From Agrobacterium albertimagni AOL15 (GTDB taxonomy: Bacteria > Pseudomonadota > Alphaproteobacteria > Rhizobiales > Rhizobiaceae): DNA of 64,000 bases. The stretch lies in assembly GCF_000300855.1 (NCBI RefSeq), contig NZ_ALJF01000014.1, positions 36,426 to 100,425 of the forward strand, written 5' to 3'. The position numbers and the translations under genes are program-made. How positions within the stretch are numbered: position 1 is the stretch's first letter; each line of letters opens with the position of its first letter. Under the pieces are notes generated by a model that was not told the DNA's origin, did no database searches, and worked only from the letters and a program-made list of their open reading frames with translations. This document shows positions 1 through 8,801 of the stretch, piece after piece.

Positions 1-116
1 TCGGAAGGCGCGGCAGCTTCCTGTGCCTGGGCGACGACCGGCATGGCGGTTGCCGCGAAGGACAGTGCGATTGCAGACACAGCCGTCCGCGTTGCGTTGC
101 TAAGTTTGAACATCAT
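1..116 (-). CDS. Secreted protein, N-terminal fragment (cut by window edge)
   Basis: On the minus strand an ATG-ATG start at 116/113 opens a frame that runs off the left edge. The first residues read MMFKLSNATRTAVSAIALSF and are followed by an Ala-rich stretch ending in AQAQ, a typical Sec signal peptide with an AxA-like cleavage site. Only 38 codons are visible, so the mature protein and its family cannot be named. It is divergent from the solute-binding protein gene at 389, with about 270 bases between them. Confidence 0.5.
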   Translation of the reverse strand, partial: MMFKLSNATRTAVSAIALSFAATAMPVVAQAQEAAAPS

Positions 117-388
117 ACGTATTCCGTCTCCTGAAAACCCCTGTCGCGCGGACTTTTTTGCCGCGTCATTCACCGGTCTTGTCAGCCCCCACCTGTGGTT
201 CAAATGAGGCAAATACATGACCCTGCGATCTGGCTCACCTGTTACATCGCGGCGGCCAGAATATCCAGCGTTTCTTTGACGCCGGATCGACTCACATCTC
301 CTCATTCTCACCCGCTTGTGTTGGTTTTATGGTGAGTGTGCTAGCGTCCCGGCACATTCGAGATTCTAATTGGAGGAGGATCGTCGCC

Positions 389-2194
389 TTGCGCCGTCTC
401 TTGTTTACTCTGCTTCTGCTGCCCCTCGCCTCTGTCGCTGCGGCAGAACCCATGCACGGCATTGCCATGCATGGGGAGCCTGCCCTCTCCGCCGATTACA
501 CGCATTTTCCCTATGTGAATACGGAGATCAAAAAGGGTGGCAAGGTCAATTACGGCGTCGTCGGCACCTATGATGCGCTGAACCCCTTTGTCCTCAAGGG
601 CATGCGCACGACGGCGCGCGGCGTATGGGATCCGGAATTCGGCAATCTGCTTTACGAACCGCTGATGACCCGGTCTGCCGACGAGCCCTTTACGCTCTAT
701 GGCCTGCTGGCTGAAACCGTCGAATGGGATGCCGATCGGACCTATGTGCAGTTCAATCTCAACCCCAAAGCGCGCTGGCATGACGGCAAGCCTGTTACTC
801 CCGAAGATGTGATCTTCACCTTCGAACTCTTGCGCGACAAGGGACGCCCGCCCTTCAACGGCCGGCTCAATGCAGTCGCCAGCATGGAGAAGGTCGGCGA
901 GCACGGCATCAAGTTTACCTTCAACGAGAAGGCAAACCGCGAGACACCGCTGATCTTCGCCAACTCGACCCCGATCCTGCCGAAACACGCGATCGATCCC
1001 GAAACCTTCGATCAGGGCGGGCTTAACATCCCGATCGGTTCGGGCCCCTACAGGATCAAGGAGCTGAAGCCCGGCGAGAAGGTCACTTGGGCACTCGACC
1101 CCGACTACTGGGGCAAGGACATTCCTTCAAAGGTCGGCGTCGACAACTACGACGAAATCAGCGTCACCTATTTCCTCCAGGAGGCAACGCTTTTCGAAGC
1201 CTTCAAGAAAGGCGAGATCGACATCTATCCGGATGGCGATTCGAACCATTGGCAACGAGCCTACAATTTCCCGGCCGCGCAGAATGGCGATGTCGTGAAG
1301 GAAGCCTTCAAGCCTGGGCTCCCCTCCGGCATGCTGGGATTCGTCTTCAACACCCGCCGCCCGATCTTTGCGGACGTCAAAGTCCGCGAGGCAATCAGCA
1401 CCGCCTTCGACTTCGAAGCAATGAACAAGACCCTCTTCGGCAATGCCTTCACTCGCACGCAAAGCTACTGGCAGAATTCGGCACTCGGCGCCTACGGCAA
1501 TGCCGCCGACGAGAGAGAACTGGCACTGCTCGGGCCGGCCAGGGAGAAACTATCGCCGGAGATCCTCGCTGGCACCTACAGCCAATCGGCCACGGACGGA
1601 TCCGGCGGTGATCGCAAGGCGCTCGGCACGGCCGTCAGGCTGTTCCAGGAAGCGGGCTACAAGATCCAGGGCGGCAAGATGATCGATGCCGCTGGCAAGC
1701 CGCTCGCCTTCGAAGTAATGACCCAGAACGAAGGTCAGGAGAAGATGGCCATCGCGTTTCAGCGGACGCTGAAAATGATCGGCATCGACATGGCGATCCG
1801 CACCGTCGATGACGCGCAGTATCAGGCGCGCTCCAACAGCTTCGACTATGACATGATCATCAAGGCTTACACCTCGTCGCTCTCGCCCGGCGCCGAGCAG
1901 GTCAATCGTTGGGCATCCGAAGCGAAAGATGCCCAGGGCAGCTTCAACTATGCGGGCGTGGCCGACCCCGACATCGACCGCATGATCGAGGCATTGCTGC
2001 AGGCCCGCGACCCGGCCGATTTCCAGGCAGCCGTGCGCGCTTATGACCGGCTCCTGGTTGCCGGACACTACCTCGTGCCTCTCTATCACATCGGCGAGCA
2101 ATGGGTCGCCCGCTGGAAGCATATCGGACGGCCCGATGCAGCCCCGCTCTATGGCTACCAGCGCTCCACATGGTTCGACGCACGGGTGCAGTAA
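389..2194 (+). CDS. Extracellular solute-binding protein family 5 (YejA-like)
   Basis: Periplasmic substrate-binding subunit of a peptide-type ABC importer (SBP_bac_5 fold). The TTG at 389 is chosen as start because a strong Shine-Dalgarno (GGAGGAGG at 372-379) lies 9 bases upstream and translation then begins directly with a signal peptide (LRRLLFTLLLLPLASVAAAE). An upstream in-frame ATG at 329 would add 20 non-signal residues. The 601-residue length and motifs such as 'GLLAETVEW' and 'ARWHDGKPVTPEDV' fit the YejA branch. No permease or ATPase gene is adjacent, so the subunit is an orphan here or its partners lie left of the window. A terminator-like hairpin follows at 2223. Confidence 0.85.
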   Translation: MRRLLFTLLLLPLASVAAAEPMHGIAMHGEPALSADYTHFPYVNTEIKKGGKVNYGVVGTYDALNPFVLKGMRTTARGVWDPEFGNLLYEPLMTRSADEPFTLYGLLAETVEWDADRTYVQFNLNPKARWHDGKPVTPEDVIFTFELLRDKGRPPFNGRLNAVASMEKVGEHGIKFTFNEKANRETPLIFANSTPILPKHAIDPETFDQGGLNIPIGSGPYRIKELKPGEKVTWALDPDYWGKDIPSKVGVDNYDEISVTYFLQEATLFEAFKKGEIDIYPDGDSNHWQRAYNFPAAQNGDVVKEAFKPGLPSGMLGFVFNTRRPIFADVKVREAISTAFDFEAMNKTLFGNAFTRTQSYWQNSALGAYGNAADERELALLGPAREKLSPEILAGTYSQSATDGSGGDRKALGTAVRLFQEAGYKIQGGKMIDAAGKPLAFEVMTQNEGQEKMAIAFQRTLKMIGIDMAIRTVDDAQYQARSNSFDYDMIIKAYTSSLSPGAEQVNRWASEAKDAQGSFNYAGVADPDIDRMIEALLQARDPADFQAAVRAYDRLLVAGHYLVPLYHIGEQWVARWKHIGRPDAAPLYGYQRSTWFDARVQ

Positions 2195-2222
2195 CCCCCA
2201 AGCGTTTGACGCTGTGTTTCCG

Positions 2223-2243
2223 GGCCGGAGCTTGTCTCCGGCC
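2223..2243 (+). terminator. Intrinsic terminator-like hairpin
   Basis: Perfect 8-bp stem GGCCGGAG / CTCCGGCC with a 5-base loop, followed by a T-rich stretch (TGCTTTGCTTTAA). It lies just after the solute-binding protein stop codon and before the DsbA-like gene, so it probably ends the upstream transcript. Confidence 0.6.
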
Positions 2244-2292
2244 TGCTTTGCTTTAAGGACGATCGACACGAATGCCAGAAAAGGATGACACC

Positions 2293-2964
2293 ATGGACCG
2301 CATCACCATCGACCTCGTATCCGACGTGGTCTGCCCCTGGTGTTATCTCGGCAAGGCGCGGCTCGAACTCGCCATCGCCGAGGTGCAGGACGAAGTCAGC
2401 GTCGACATCAACTGGCGGCCCTACCAGCTCAACCCCGACTATCCGCCTGAGGGCGTCGACCAGCAGGTCGAACTGGCGAAGAAGCTCGGTGGCAAGGACA
2501 AGATGGATCAGGCGCATGCACATCTAAAGTCGCTGGGTGCCGAGGTCGGCATCGCCTTCGATTTCGAAGCGATCAAGGTCGGTCCGAACACGCTTGATGC
2601 CCACCGACTGATCCACTGGGCCGGCCAGGAAAGCCGGGAGACGCAGACCCGCGTGGTCGACCTCCTGTTCAAGGCGAATTTCGAACAGGGACGAAACATT
2701 GGCGACACCGCCGTACTGCTCGACATCGCGACCGAGGCCGGCCTCTCGCGCCCGGTGATCGAATCGTTGCTGTCAGGCGATGCCGACGTCGACCATGTGC
2801 TGTCCGAGGTCGAAGCCGCCAAGCAGATGGGCGTGAACGGCGTGCCCTTCTTCATCTTCGACCAGCAATATGCGGTCAGCGGTGCCCAGCCGCCGGCGGA
2901 ACTTGCCAATGCCCTGCGCGAAATCGCCAAGGCGAAGGCCGAGGCGCTGCGCAATCTGAATTGA
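2293..2964 (+). CDS. DsbA/FrnE-family thioredoxin-fold oxidoreductase
   Basis: Cytoplasmic DsbA-like protein of the FrnE / 2-hydroxychromene-2-carboxylate isomerase group. The N-terminus has strand-loop-CPWC (Cys-Pro-Trp-Cys) followed by YLG, the usual FrnE start, and the conserved 'GVNGVPFFIFD' cis-Pro segment lies near the C-terminus. No signal peptide is visible. The ATG at 2293 is preferred because AAGGA at 2281-2285 sits 7 bases upstream; an in-frame ATG at 2272, with its own weaker AAGGA, is possible and would add 7 residues. Substrate unknown; a role in thiol-disulfide or oxidative stress chemistry is inferred from the family. Confidence 0.85.
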   Translation: MDRITIDLVSDVVCPWCYLGKARLELAIAEVQDEVSVDINWRPYQLNPDYPPEGVDQQVELAKKLGGKDKMDQAHAHLKSLGAEVGIAFDFEAIKVGPNTLDAHRLIHWAGQESRETQTRVVDLLFKANFEQGRNIGDTAVLLDIATEAGLSRPVIESLLSGDADVDHVLSEVEAAKQMGVNGVPFFIFDQQYAVSGAQPPAELANALREIAKAKAEALRNLN

Positions 2965-3021
2965 CGGTTGTAACGAACACTCGTATCCCGGTGAGGTAAC
3001 CTCCTCCCCGGGATCATCACC

Positions 3022-3972
3022 TTGTCCGCCGACACCACTTTCAAAGGCGTCATCTTCGCCTTCATCTGCTTTGCCGCCTATTCCTTCAGTGATGCTGCCG
3101 TGAAAATGGTGGAAGGCCGCGTGCCCGCCTTCGAAGCCGGCTTCATCGGCAGCCTCTTCGGCTTTCTGGCAATCCCCTTCCTGATGAAGCGCGGCGATCG
3201 CTATACAGATCTGGTGCGCAGCACGAACTGGCCGCTCTGGGGCTTGCGTTTCGTCTGTTCTGCCGTGGGCACGGTCGGCAGCATCATTGCCTTTACCCAG
3301 CTCTCCATGGCCGAGGCCTTCTGCCTGATCTTCCTTCTGCCGTCGTTCGCGACAATCATGTCGGTGATCTTCCTCAAGGAAGAAGTGGGCATGAAACGCT
3401 GGGCAGCCGTGCTGATCGGCTTCCTCGGCGTGCTGGTGGTCTTGAGACCGGGCTTTCGCGAGTTGGAAATCGGGCATCTCGCAGCACTGATTTCGGGCTT
3501 TGCCGGCGCCGTCACCATCATCATCTTCCGCGCCATGGGCCCGCAGGAGAAGAACATCTCGCTCTATGGCGCAGGCCTGCTCGGCAGCGTGATCATATGC
3601 GCGGCCTTCTCGCTACCCGACTTCCAGGCGCCCGACAGTTACGACCTGATGCTTCTTGCCGCCTTCGGACTGCTCGCCGCCGTCGGCAATATCTTCATGA
3701 TGCTGGCGTCATTCTACGCCCCCGCCCCGATCGTCGGGCCGATCCAATACAGCCAGATGCTCTGGGCCATCCTGCTCGGTTATCTCGTCTTCGGCGACAA
3801 GGTCGACTGGCCGATGGGCATCGGCATCGTGCTGATCGTCGGGTCAGGGCTTCTGACACTGATCCGCGAGCGCAAGCGCGACACGCCGCTTCCGCCACCG
3901 GTGGCTGGCAAGACGGATGCGGCACTGGCGATCAAGCCGGAGGACAGCGAAGCTCGCCGCGCCGGTGATTGA
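3022..3972 (+). CDS. DMT/EamA-family transporter
   Basis: Inner-membrane transporter of the drug/metabolite superfamily with two EamA repeats (roughly residues 7-140 and 155-285), about ten hydrophobic segments, and a short charged C-terminal tail. The track start is TTG at 3022 (LSADTTFKG...), with no clear Shine-Dalgarno, so the exact start is uncertain. Gene length (316 aa) is normal for the family. Substrate cannot be predicted. It converges with the DnaB-like ATPase gene, leaving only 15 bases between the two stop codons. Confidence 0.85.
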   Translation: MSADTTFKGVIFAFICFAAYSFSDAAVKMVEGRVPAFEAGFIGSLFGFLAIPFLMKRGDRYTDLVRSTNWPLWGLRFVCSAVGTVGSIIAFTQLSMAEAFCLIFLLPSFATIMSVIFLKEEVGMKRWAAVLIGFLGVLVVLRPGFRELEIGHLAALISGFAGAVTIIIFRAMGPQEKNISLYGAGLLGSVIICAAFSLPDFQAPDSYDLMLLAAFGLLAAVGNIFMMLASFYAPAPIVGPIQYSQMLWAILLGYLVFGDKVDWPMGIGIVLIVGSGLLTLIRERKRDTPLPPPVAGKTDAALAIKPEDSEARRAGD

Positions 3973-3987
3973 CCTCATTTTGCCCTG

Positions 3988-4701
3988 TCAGGCTGCCTTC
4001 ACCTCTTGGATCGCACCTGCGTTCAGAAAGATGAAGCGATCGAACAGGGAGAGATCAAGCGGATTGGGCAGCCGGATATGGGCTTGCCCCGGCAATCCGT
4101 CCCGCTCCGCCTCGAAGCGTCGATCGACTTGCGAGATGAAGATCATTACGAGCCCGTTTGCCTTTGCATAGGAGCGCAACTGACCAACCTGATGCTCGAG
4201 GTCAGGGGTCTCCCGTCGTTCGTTCAGCATTTGAAGGTAATCGATCACCACCACAGTTCCTGACGGCAGACCGCCGAGCGAGGCGATAATGTAATCCGCA
4301 TCAATACGCTCGGAATCATGAAGCTCGAAGAGACCGTTGAATTCCGACGGAGTTGCATCGAGCCGATGCATCCGCTCAACGACTTCGCGTTCGGTATAGG
4401 CAAGGGTAAAAAACAGGCCGTGCTGACCATTGCGCATGGCATCGATTAGTATCTGCAGGGTGAGAAGTGTCTTCCCCTGCCCCGGGCGTGCACCCACGAG
4501 GATCAACTCGCCTGGCTCGAAGTCGCGATAATCGACACGGTTTGTTGCATCGAGCGTGCGCCGGCTTGTGAGCAGGCTCCAGCACGAGAAACCCTCTTCG
4601 CGCGCGACTTCATTCAGCGCCGCAGCGAGTGGCATGCCTTCGCGCCGGCTCAGCAGACGTGCCTTCCGTTTCAGATAGAATATGGGTGTAGATTTCGTCA
4701 T
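3988..4701 (-). CDS. Stand-alone DnaB-like RecA-fold ATPase/helicase domain protein
   Basis: A 237-residue protein resembling only the C-terminal ATPase domain of replicative helicase DnaB. Walker A is visible as GARPGQGKT, Walker B as VVVIDYLQML, and a 'MIFISQVDRR' sensor-like strand follows. The DnaB N-terminal domain is absent; a short basic leader (about 60 residues) replaces it. The ATG at 4701 is chosen because AGAGG lies 8 bases upstream; the open frame continues 46 codons further up without a better start. Such short proteins are often labelled 'DNA helicase' in rhizobia. The role is unknown; it lies downstream of mfd on the same strand, about 180 bases away. Confidence 0.75.
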   Translation of the reverse strand: MTKSTPIFYLKRKARLLSRREGMPLAAALNEVAREEGFSCWSLLTSRRTLDATNRVDYRDFEPGELILVGARPGQGKTLLTLQILIDAMRNGQHGLFFTLAYTEREVVERMHRLDATPSEFNGLFELHDSERIDADYIIASLGGLPSGTVVVIDYLQMLNERRETPDLEHQVGQLRSYAKANGLVMIFISQVDRRFEAERDGLPGQAHIRLPNPLDLSLFDRFIFLNAGAIQEVKAA

Positions 4702-4882
4702 CGCGGTACCTCTGATGACGGGCAGAAATCGCAATCCCTCCTTATGCCGCGCCCGAATCTTCGGATCGGATGTTCGTATTAGCCCAACATGGAAAATGCT
4801 TTCCCGAGTGGAGGGGGGAGGCACGGGCCGTGCACCCAACGAAACTAGACCGATTCGCTGGCGAACAGGAAGAGCCGACGGA

Positions 4883-7800
4883 TCAGCCCTTCGCCAACTC
4901 CGCCAGCTGCGTCATCACTACTGCAGCCCCCGCCAGCCGCTTCTCCGGCGTCGGCAGGTCGCGCGTCAGGAACACCGAGTGATCGGGCCTGATCTTCGCC
5001 ATGGTGCCCTGCTTGGCGATATAGCCGACCAGCGCTGCCGGATTGGGGAACTGTTTGCCGCGGAACTGAACGACAACACCCTTGGGGCCGGCTTCCAGCT
5101 TTTCGACATTGGCCACGCGGCAGAGCGCCTTGATGTACACCACCTTGAGCAGGTGCTGGACCTCAATCGGCAGCGGGCCGAAGCGGTCGATCAGTTCGGC
5201 GCCGAAGCCGTCGATTTCCCGGAGATCGTCGAGTTCGCCGAGGCGGCGATAGAGCGCCATGCGGAGATGCAGATCCGGTACATAGTTTTCCGGGATCATG
5301 ACCGAGGTACCGACCTGGATCTGCGGCGACCAGCCGGTATCGACCACTTCATCGACACCCTTCACTTCGGCGACGGCCTCTTCCAGCATCTGCTGGTAGA
5401 GCTCGAAGCCGACTTCCTTGATATGGCCGGACTGTTCCTCGCCGAGCAGATTGCCGGCACCACGGATATCCAGATCGTGGCTGGCGAGCTGGAAGCCGGC
5501 GCCAAGCGTATCGAGCGACTGCAGAACCTTGAGACGCCGTTCGGCACCCGCCGTCAGCACCTTGTTGACCGGCAACGTCAGAAGCGCAAAGGCACGGACC
5601 TTCGAGCGACCGACACGGCCCCGGATCTGGTAGAGCTGCGCCAGACCGAACATGTCGGCACGGTGGACGATAAGCGTATTGGCGGTGGGGACATCAAGGC
5701 CGGATTCGACGATGGTGGTTGAGAGGAGCACGTCATAGCGACCTTCATAGAAGGCGTTCATGATGTCTTCGAGCTCGCCGGCTGCCATCTGGCCGTGGGC
5801 GATCGCCACCTTCAGTTCCGGCACGTTCTCGTCGAGGAAGCTTTTCACATCTGCAAGGTCGGCAAGACGCGGGCATACATAGAAACTCTGCCCGCCACGA
5901 TAATGCTCGCGCATCAGGGTCTCGCGAATGACGAGCGGATCGAAGGGCGAAATGAAGGTGCGGACCGCCATGCGGTCGACCGGCGGCGTGGTGATCAGCG
6001 AGAGTTCGCGCACACCGGTCATGGCCAGCTGCAGGGTGCGCGGAATGGGCGTCGCCGACAGCGTCAGCACGTGCACGTCCGACTTGAGCTCCTTCAGGCG
6101 TTCCTTGTGCTTGACGCCGAAATGTTGCTCCTCGTCGATGATGAGAAGCCCGAGATTGGCGAAATTGACGCCTGACCCAAGCAGCGCATGGGTGCCGACG
6201 ACGATGTCGGTCTTGCCTTCGGCGACTTCCTTCTTGACGAGGTTCAGCTCCTTGGTGCCGACAAGGCGCGAGGCCTGCTGGACACGGATCGGCAGCCCCC
6301 TAAAGCGTTCCGAGAATGTCTTGAAATGCTGGCGCGCCAGCAGCGTGGTCGGCACGACGACCGCAACCTGGATGCCGTTCATCGCGGCGATGAAGGCAGC
6401 ACGCAGCGCCACTTCCGTCTTGCCGAAACCGACGTCGCCGCAGACGAGGCGGTCCATCGGGCGGCCGGCGCCGAGGTCGGAGCGGACAGATTCAATCGCG
6501 GTTTCCTGGTCTTCCGTCTCGTCATAGGGGAAACGGGCGGCGAATTCGTCGTAGAGGCCTTCCTGGGTGGTGAGCACCGGAGCCGTCCGCGTCATGCGCT
6601 CTGCAGCGATGCGGATCAGGGCTCCTGCCATGTCGAGCAGGCGCTTCTTGAGCTTGGCCTTGCGCATCTGCCAGGCGCCACCGCCCAGCTTGTCGAGCTG
6701 CACCTCGGTCGCCTCGCCGCCATAGCGGGAGAGCAGATCGATGTTTTCGACCGGCAGGAAGAGCTTGGCCTCATCTGCATATTGCAGTTCCAGGCAGGCA
6801 TGCGGGGCGCCGGCGGCCTCGATGGTGCGCAAACCGACGAAGCGGCCGATGCCGTGTTCGGCATGAACGACGATCGAACCTTCGTCGATACCTGCAACTT
6901 CCGAGATGAAGTCGGCGGCCCGCTTGCGGCGCTTGGAACGGCGGACCATGCGGTCGCCGAGAATGTCCTGTTCTCCGATGATGACGAGATCGTTGGTCTC
7001 GAAGCCGCCTTCGAGGCTGAGCACGGCAGTTCCCGCCTCGCCCTTCTTCAACTTGTCGACGTCCTTCAGGGCCGCGACGGGCACCAATCGCTCCAGGCCG
7101 TGTTCGTTCAACACTTGCAGCAGTCGATCGAGCGAGCCTTCCGACCAGCCGGAGACGACGACCTTGGCACCAGCCGCACGCTTGTCGGCGATATAGGTGA
7201 CCGCCTGACCGAAGACATTGGCGCGATTGCCTTCTTCGCTGGCTTCGTTGGCGCTCTTTGCCCAACGCGGCGTCGGCCGGGCATCCACCTCGATGACCAC
7301 ACGGCTTTCACCGCCGTGTTCGGCAAAGGGCGTGATGCGAATCGGATCGAAAGCGTCGAGCGCCTTGCCGAACTCACTGGCACCGAGATAGAGCCGCTCC
7401 GGGGGAACCGGCTTGTAGGGGGTGCCCTGGGCGAGATGGCCCTTGCCGGGCGTCGCCGAGTTGAGGCGCGCCTCGTAATAGTCCCGGATCAGCTTGGCGC
7501 GTTCTTCGGCTGCCTCACGCACGGTATGGTCGGTGACCATACGGAAGCCACGCAGATAATCGAATGTCGTCTCCAGCTTGTCGTAGAACATGGGCAACCA
7601 GTGCTCCATGCCGGCATAGCGGCGCCCCTCCGATACCGCCGCATAGAGCGCGTCGTCGCGGGTCGCGGCACCGAACAGCGAGAGGTAGTTCTTGCGGAAC
7701 CGACTGATGCTCTCCGGCGTCAGCGTCACCTCGCTCATCGGATTGAGATCAAGCGAACGGACCTGTGCGATCGTCCGCTGGCTTGCCGGATCGAAGGAGC

Positions 7801-8386
7801 GGATGCTTTCGAGCGTATCGCCGAAGAAGTCGAGACGCACAGGCTCTTCCGCACCGGGCACGAAGACATCGAGAATGCCGCCGCGCACGGCGAATTCGCC
7901 GACCTCGCGCACGGTCGCGACCCGGTCGAAACCGTTGCGCTCCAGACGTGCGGCAATGTCATCCATGCGCACCTGGTTGCCGGGTTTCGCCGAAAAGCCG
8001 AGGCTGTCGATGACATCAGCCGGTGCCACCTTCTGCAGCATGGCATTGACCGTCACCAGCACGATTGCCGGATGCGGATTGAGATAGAGCGCAATCAGAC
8101 CCGACAGTGCCGCCAACCGCCGGGCCGAAACATCAGCGGACGGCGAGACGCGGTCGTAGGGCAGACAGTCCCAGGCCGGGAGGCTCAAGACCGGGATGTC
8201 GGGAGCTGCGAAGCTCAGTGTCTGCCCGAGGTTCTGCAGCCGCTGTCCGTCGGACACCACATAGGCGACCGGTTTCCCTTCACGCGCCAACTCGGCCAGG
8301 ATGAAGGCATCCATGCCGTCGGGTACGTGAGAAAGCGTCAGCGCGGATTGTGCGCCGACAATCCGCTTCACATCGATCAGGGGCAT
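4883..8386 (-). CDS. mfd: Transcription-repair coupling factor Mfd
   Basis: Mfd releases RNA polymerase stalled at DNA lesions and recruits UvrA for strand-specific nucleotide excision repair. At 1167 aa the length is standard. Visible in order are the UvrB-like N-terminal module ('PAWDCLPYDRVSP'), the RNA-polymerase interaction (CarD-like) region ('DEGSIVVHAEHGIGRFVGL'), the SF2 translocase with Walker A GDVGFGKTE and DEEQ box, 'TLSATPIPRTL', the 'GRVGRS' motif VI, and the C-terminal TRCF domain. It ends 6 bases after the sdhE stop codon in the direction of transcription, so sdhE-mfd is probably a two-gene operon. A 761-codon open frame on the opposite strand is a shadow. Confidence 0.97.
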   Translation of the reverse strand: MPLIDVKRIVGAQSALTLSHVPDGMDAFILAELAREGKPVAYVVSDGQRLQNLGQTLSFAAPDIPVLSLPAWDCLPYDRVSPSADVSARRLAALSGLIALYLNPHPAIVLVTVNAMLQKVAPADVIDSLGFSAKPGNQVRMDDIAARLERNGFDRVATVREVGEFAVRGGILDVFVPGAEEPVRLDFFGDTLESIRSFDPASQRTIAQVRSLDLNPMSEVTLTPESISRFRKNYLSLFGAATRDDALYAAVSEGRRYAGMEHWLPMFYDKLETTFDYLRGFRMVTDHTVREAAEERAKLIRDYYEARLNSATPGKGHLAQGTPYKPVPPERLYLGASEFGKALDAFDPIRITPFAEHGGESRVVIEVDARPTPRWAKSANEASEEGNRANVFGQAVTYIADKRAAGAKVVVSGWSEGSLDRLLQVLNEHGLERLVPVAALKDVDKLKKGEAGTAVLSLEGGFETNDLVIIGEQDILGDRMVRRSKRRKRAADFISEVAGIDEGSIVVHAEHGIGRFVGLRTIEAAGAPHACLELQYADEAKLFLPVENIDLLSRYGGEATEVQLDKLGGGAWQMRKAKLKKRLLDMAGALIRIAAERMTRTAPVLTTQEGLYDEFAARFPYDETEDQETAIESVRSDLGAGRPMDRLVCGDVGFGKTEVALRAAFIAAMNGIQVAVVVPTTLLARQHFKTFSERFRGLPIRVQQASRLVGTKELNLVKKEVAEGKTDIVVGTHALLGSGVNFANLGLLIIDEEQHFGVKHKERLKELKSDVHVLTLSATPIPRTLQLAMTGVRELSLITTPPVDRMAVRTFISPFDPLVIRETLMREHYRGGQSFYVCPRLADLADVKSFLDENVPELKVAIAHGQMAAGELEDIMNAFYEGRYDVLLSTTIVESGLDVPTANTLIVHRADMFGLAQLYQIRGRVGRSKVRAFALLTLPVNKVLTAGAERRLKVLQSLDTLGAGFQLASHDLDIRGAGNLLGEEQSGHIKEVGFELYQQMLEEAVAEVKGVDEVVDTGWSPQIQVGTSVMIPENYVPDLHLRMALYRRLGELDDLREIDGFGAELIDRFGPLPIEVQHLLKVVYIKALCRVANVEKLEAGPKGVVVQFRGKQFPNPAALVGYIAKQGTMAKIRPDHSVFLTRDLPTPEKRLAGAAVVMTQLAELAKG

Positions 8387-8391
8387 ATCAG

Positions 8392-8706
8392 TTACTTTGC
8401 AGCGTATTCATCGCCCGTGACCGGTGAGAAATCCGGGCGCAGGGCGGCAATGCGTTCGAAGAGCGGTGTCTGAAGGTGGGCCGGCACAGGTTCGGCGCCC
8501 GTGATGTAACGGACGAGGTCATTGTCTTCCTCGACCATAATGCGCTCCAGCTCGTCGAGCTCCTCGTCTGAGAGCTCGCTGATATGGGCCTCGCAGAACT
8601 GCCCGAGCATCAAGTCCATTTCCCGGATACCGCGATGCCAGCAGCGGAACAGGATGCGCCGACGGCGCGGATCGAGGTCGGCACTGCTTTTCACCAGTCC
8701 AGTCAT
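8392..8706 (-). CDS. sdhE: FAD assembly factor SdhE (succinate dehydrogenase assembly factor 2 family)
   Basis: Small (104 aa) helical protein that helps covalent flavinylation of SdhA. The family signature RGxxE is visible as HRGIREMD, preceded by 'RRRILFRCWHRG', and the acidic helix 'LSDEELDELERIM' follows. The start ATG at 8706 faces recG divergently, so the roughly 95 bases 8707-8801 must hold promoters for both directions. Its stop lies only 5 bases upstream of the mfd start, indicating co-transcription with mfd. Confidence 0.93.
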   Translation of the reverse strand: MTGLVKSSADLDPRRRRILFRCWHRGIREMDLMLGQFCEAHISELSDEELDELERIMVEEDNDLVRYITGAEPVPAHLQTPLFERIAALRPDFSPVTGDEYAAK

Positions 8707-8801
8707 CTTTGCATCCTTTTAAATCTTGCGCTTCTATAGAGCAGCGTCCGGCAAATGTCAGCTTGCCAAAGGGGCAAATAACGAGGCATTTTGCCCTGAT
8801 C

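Noticed and set aside
6188..8473. A 761-codon open frame opposite mfd
   Set aside because: Same artefact; mfd is unambiguous on the minus strand.
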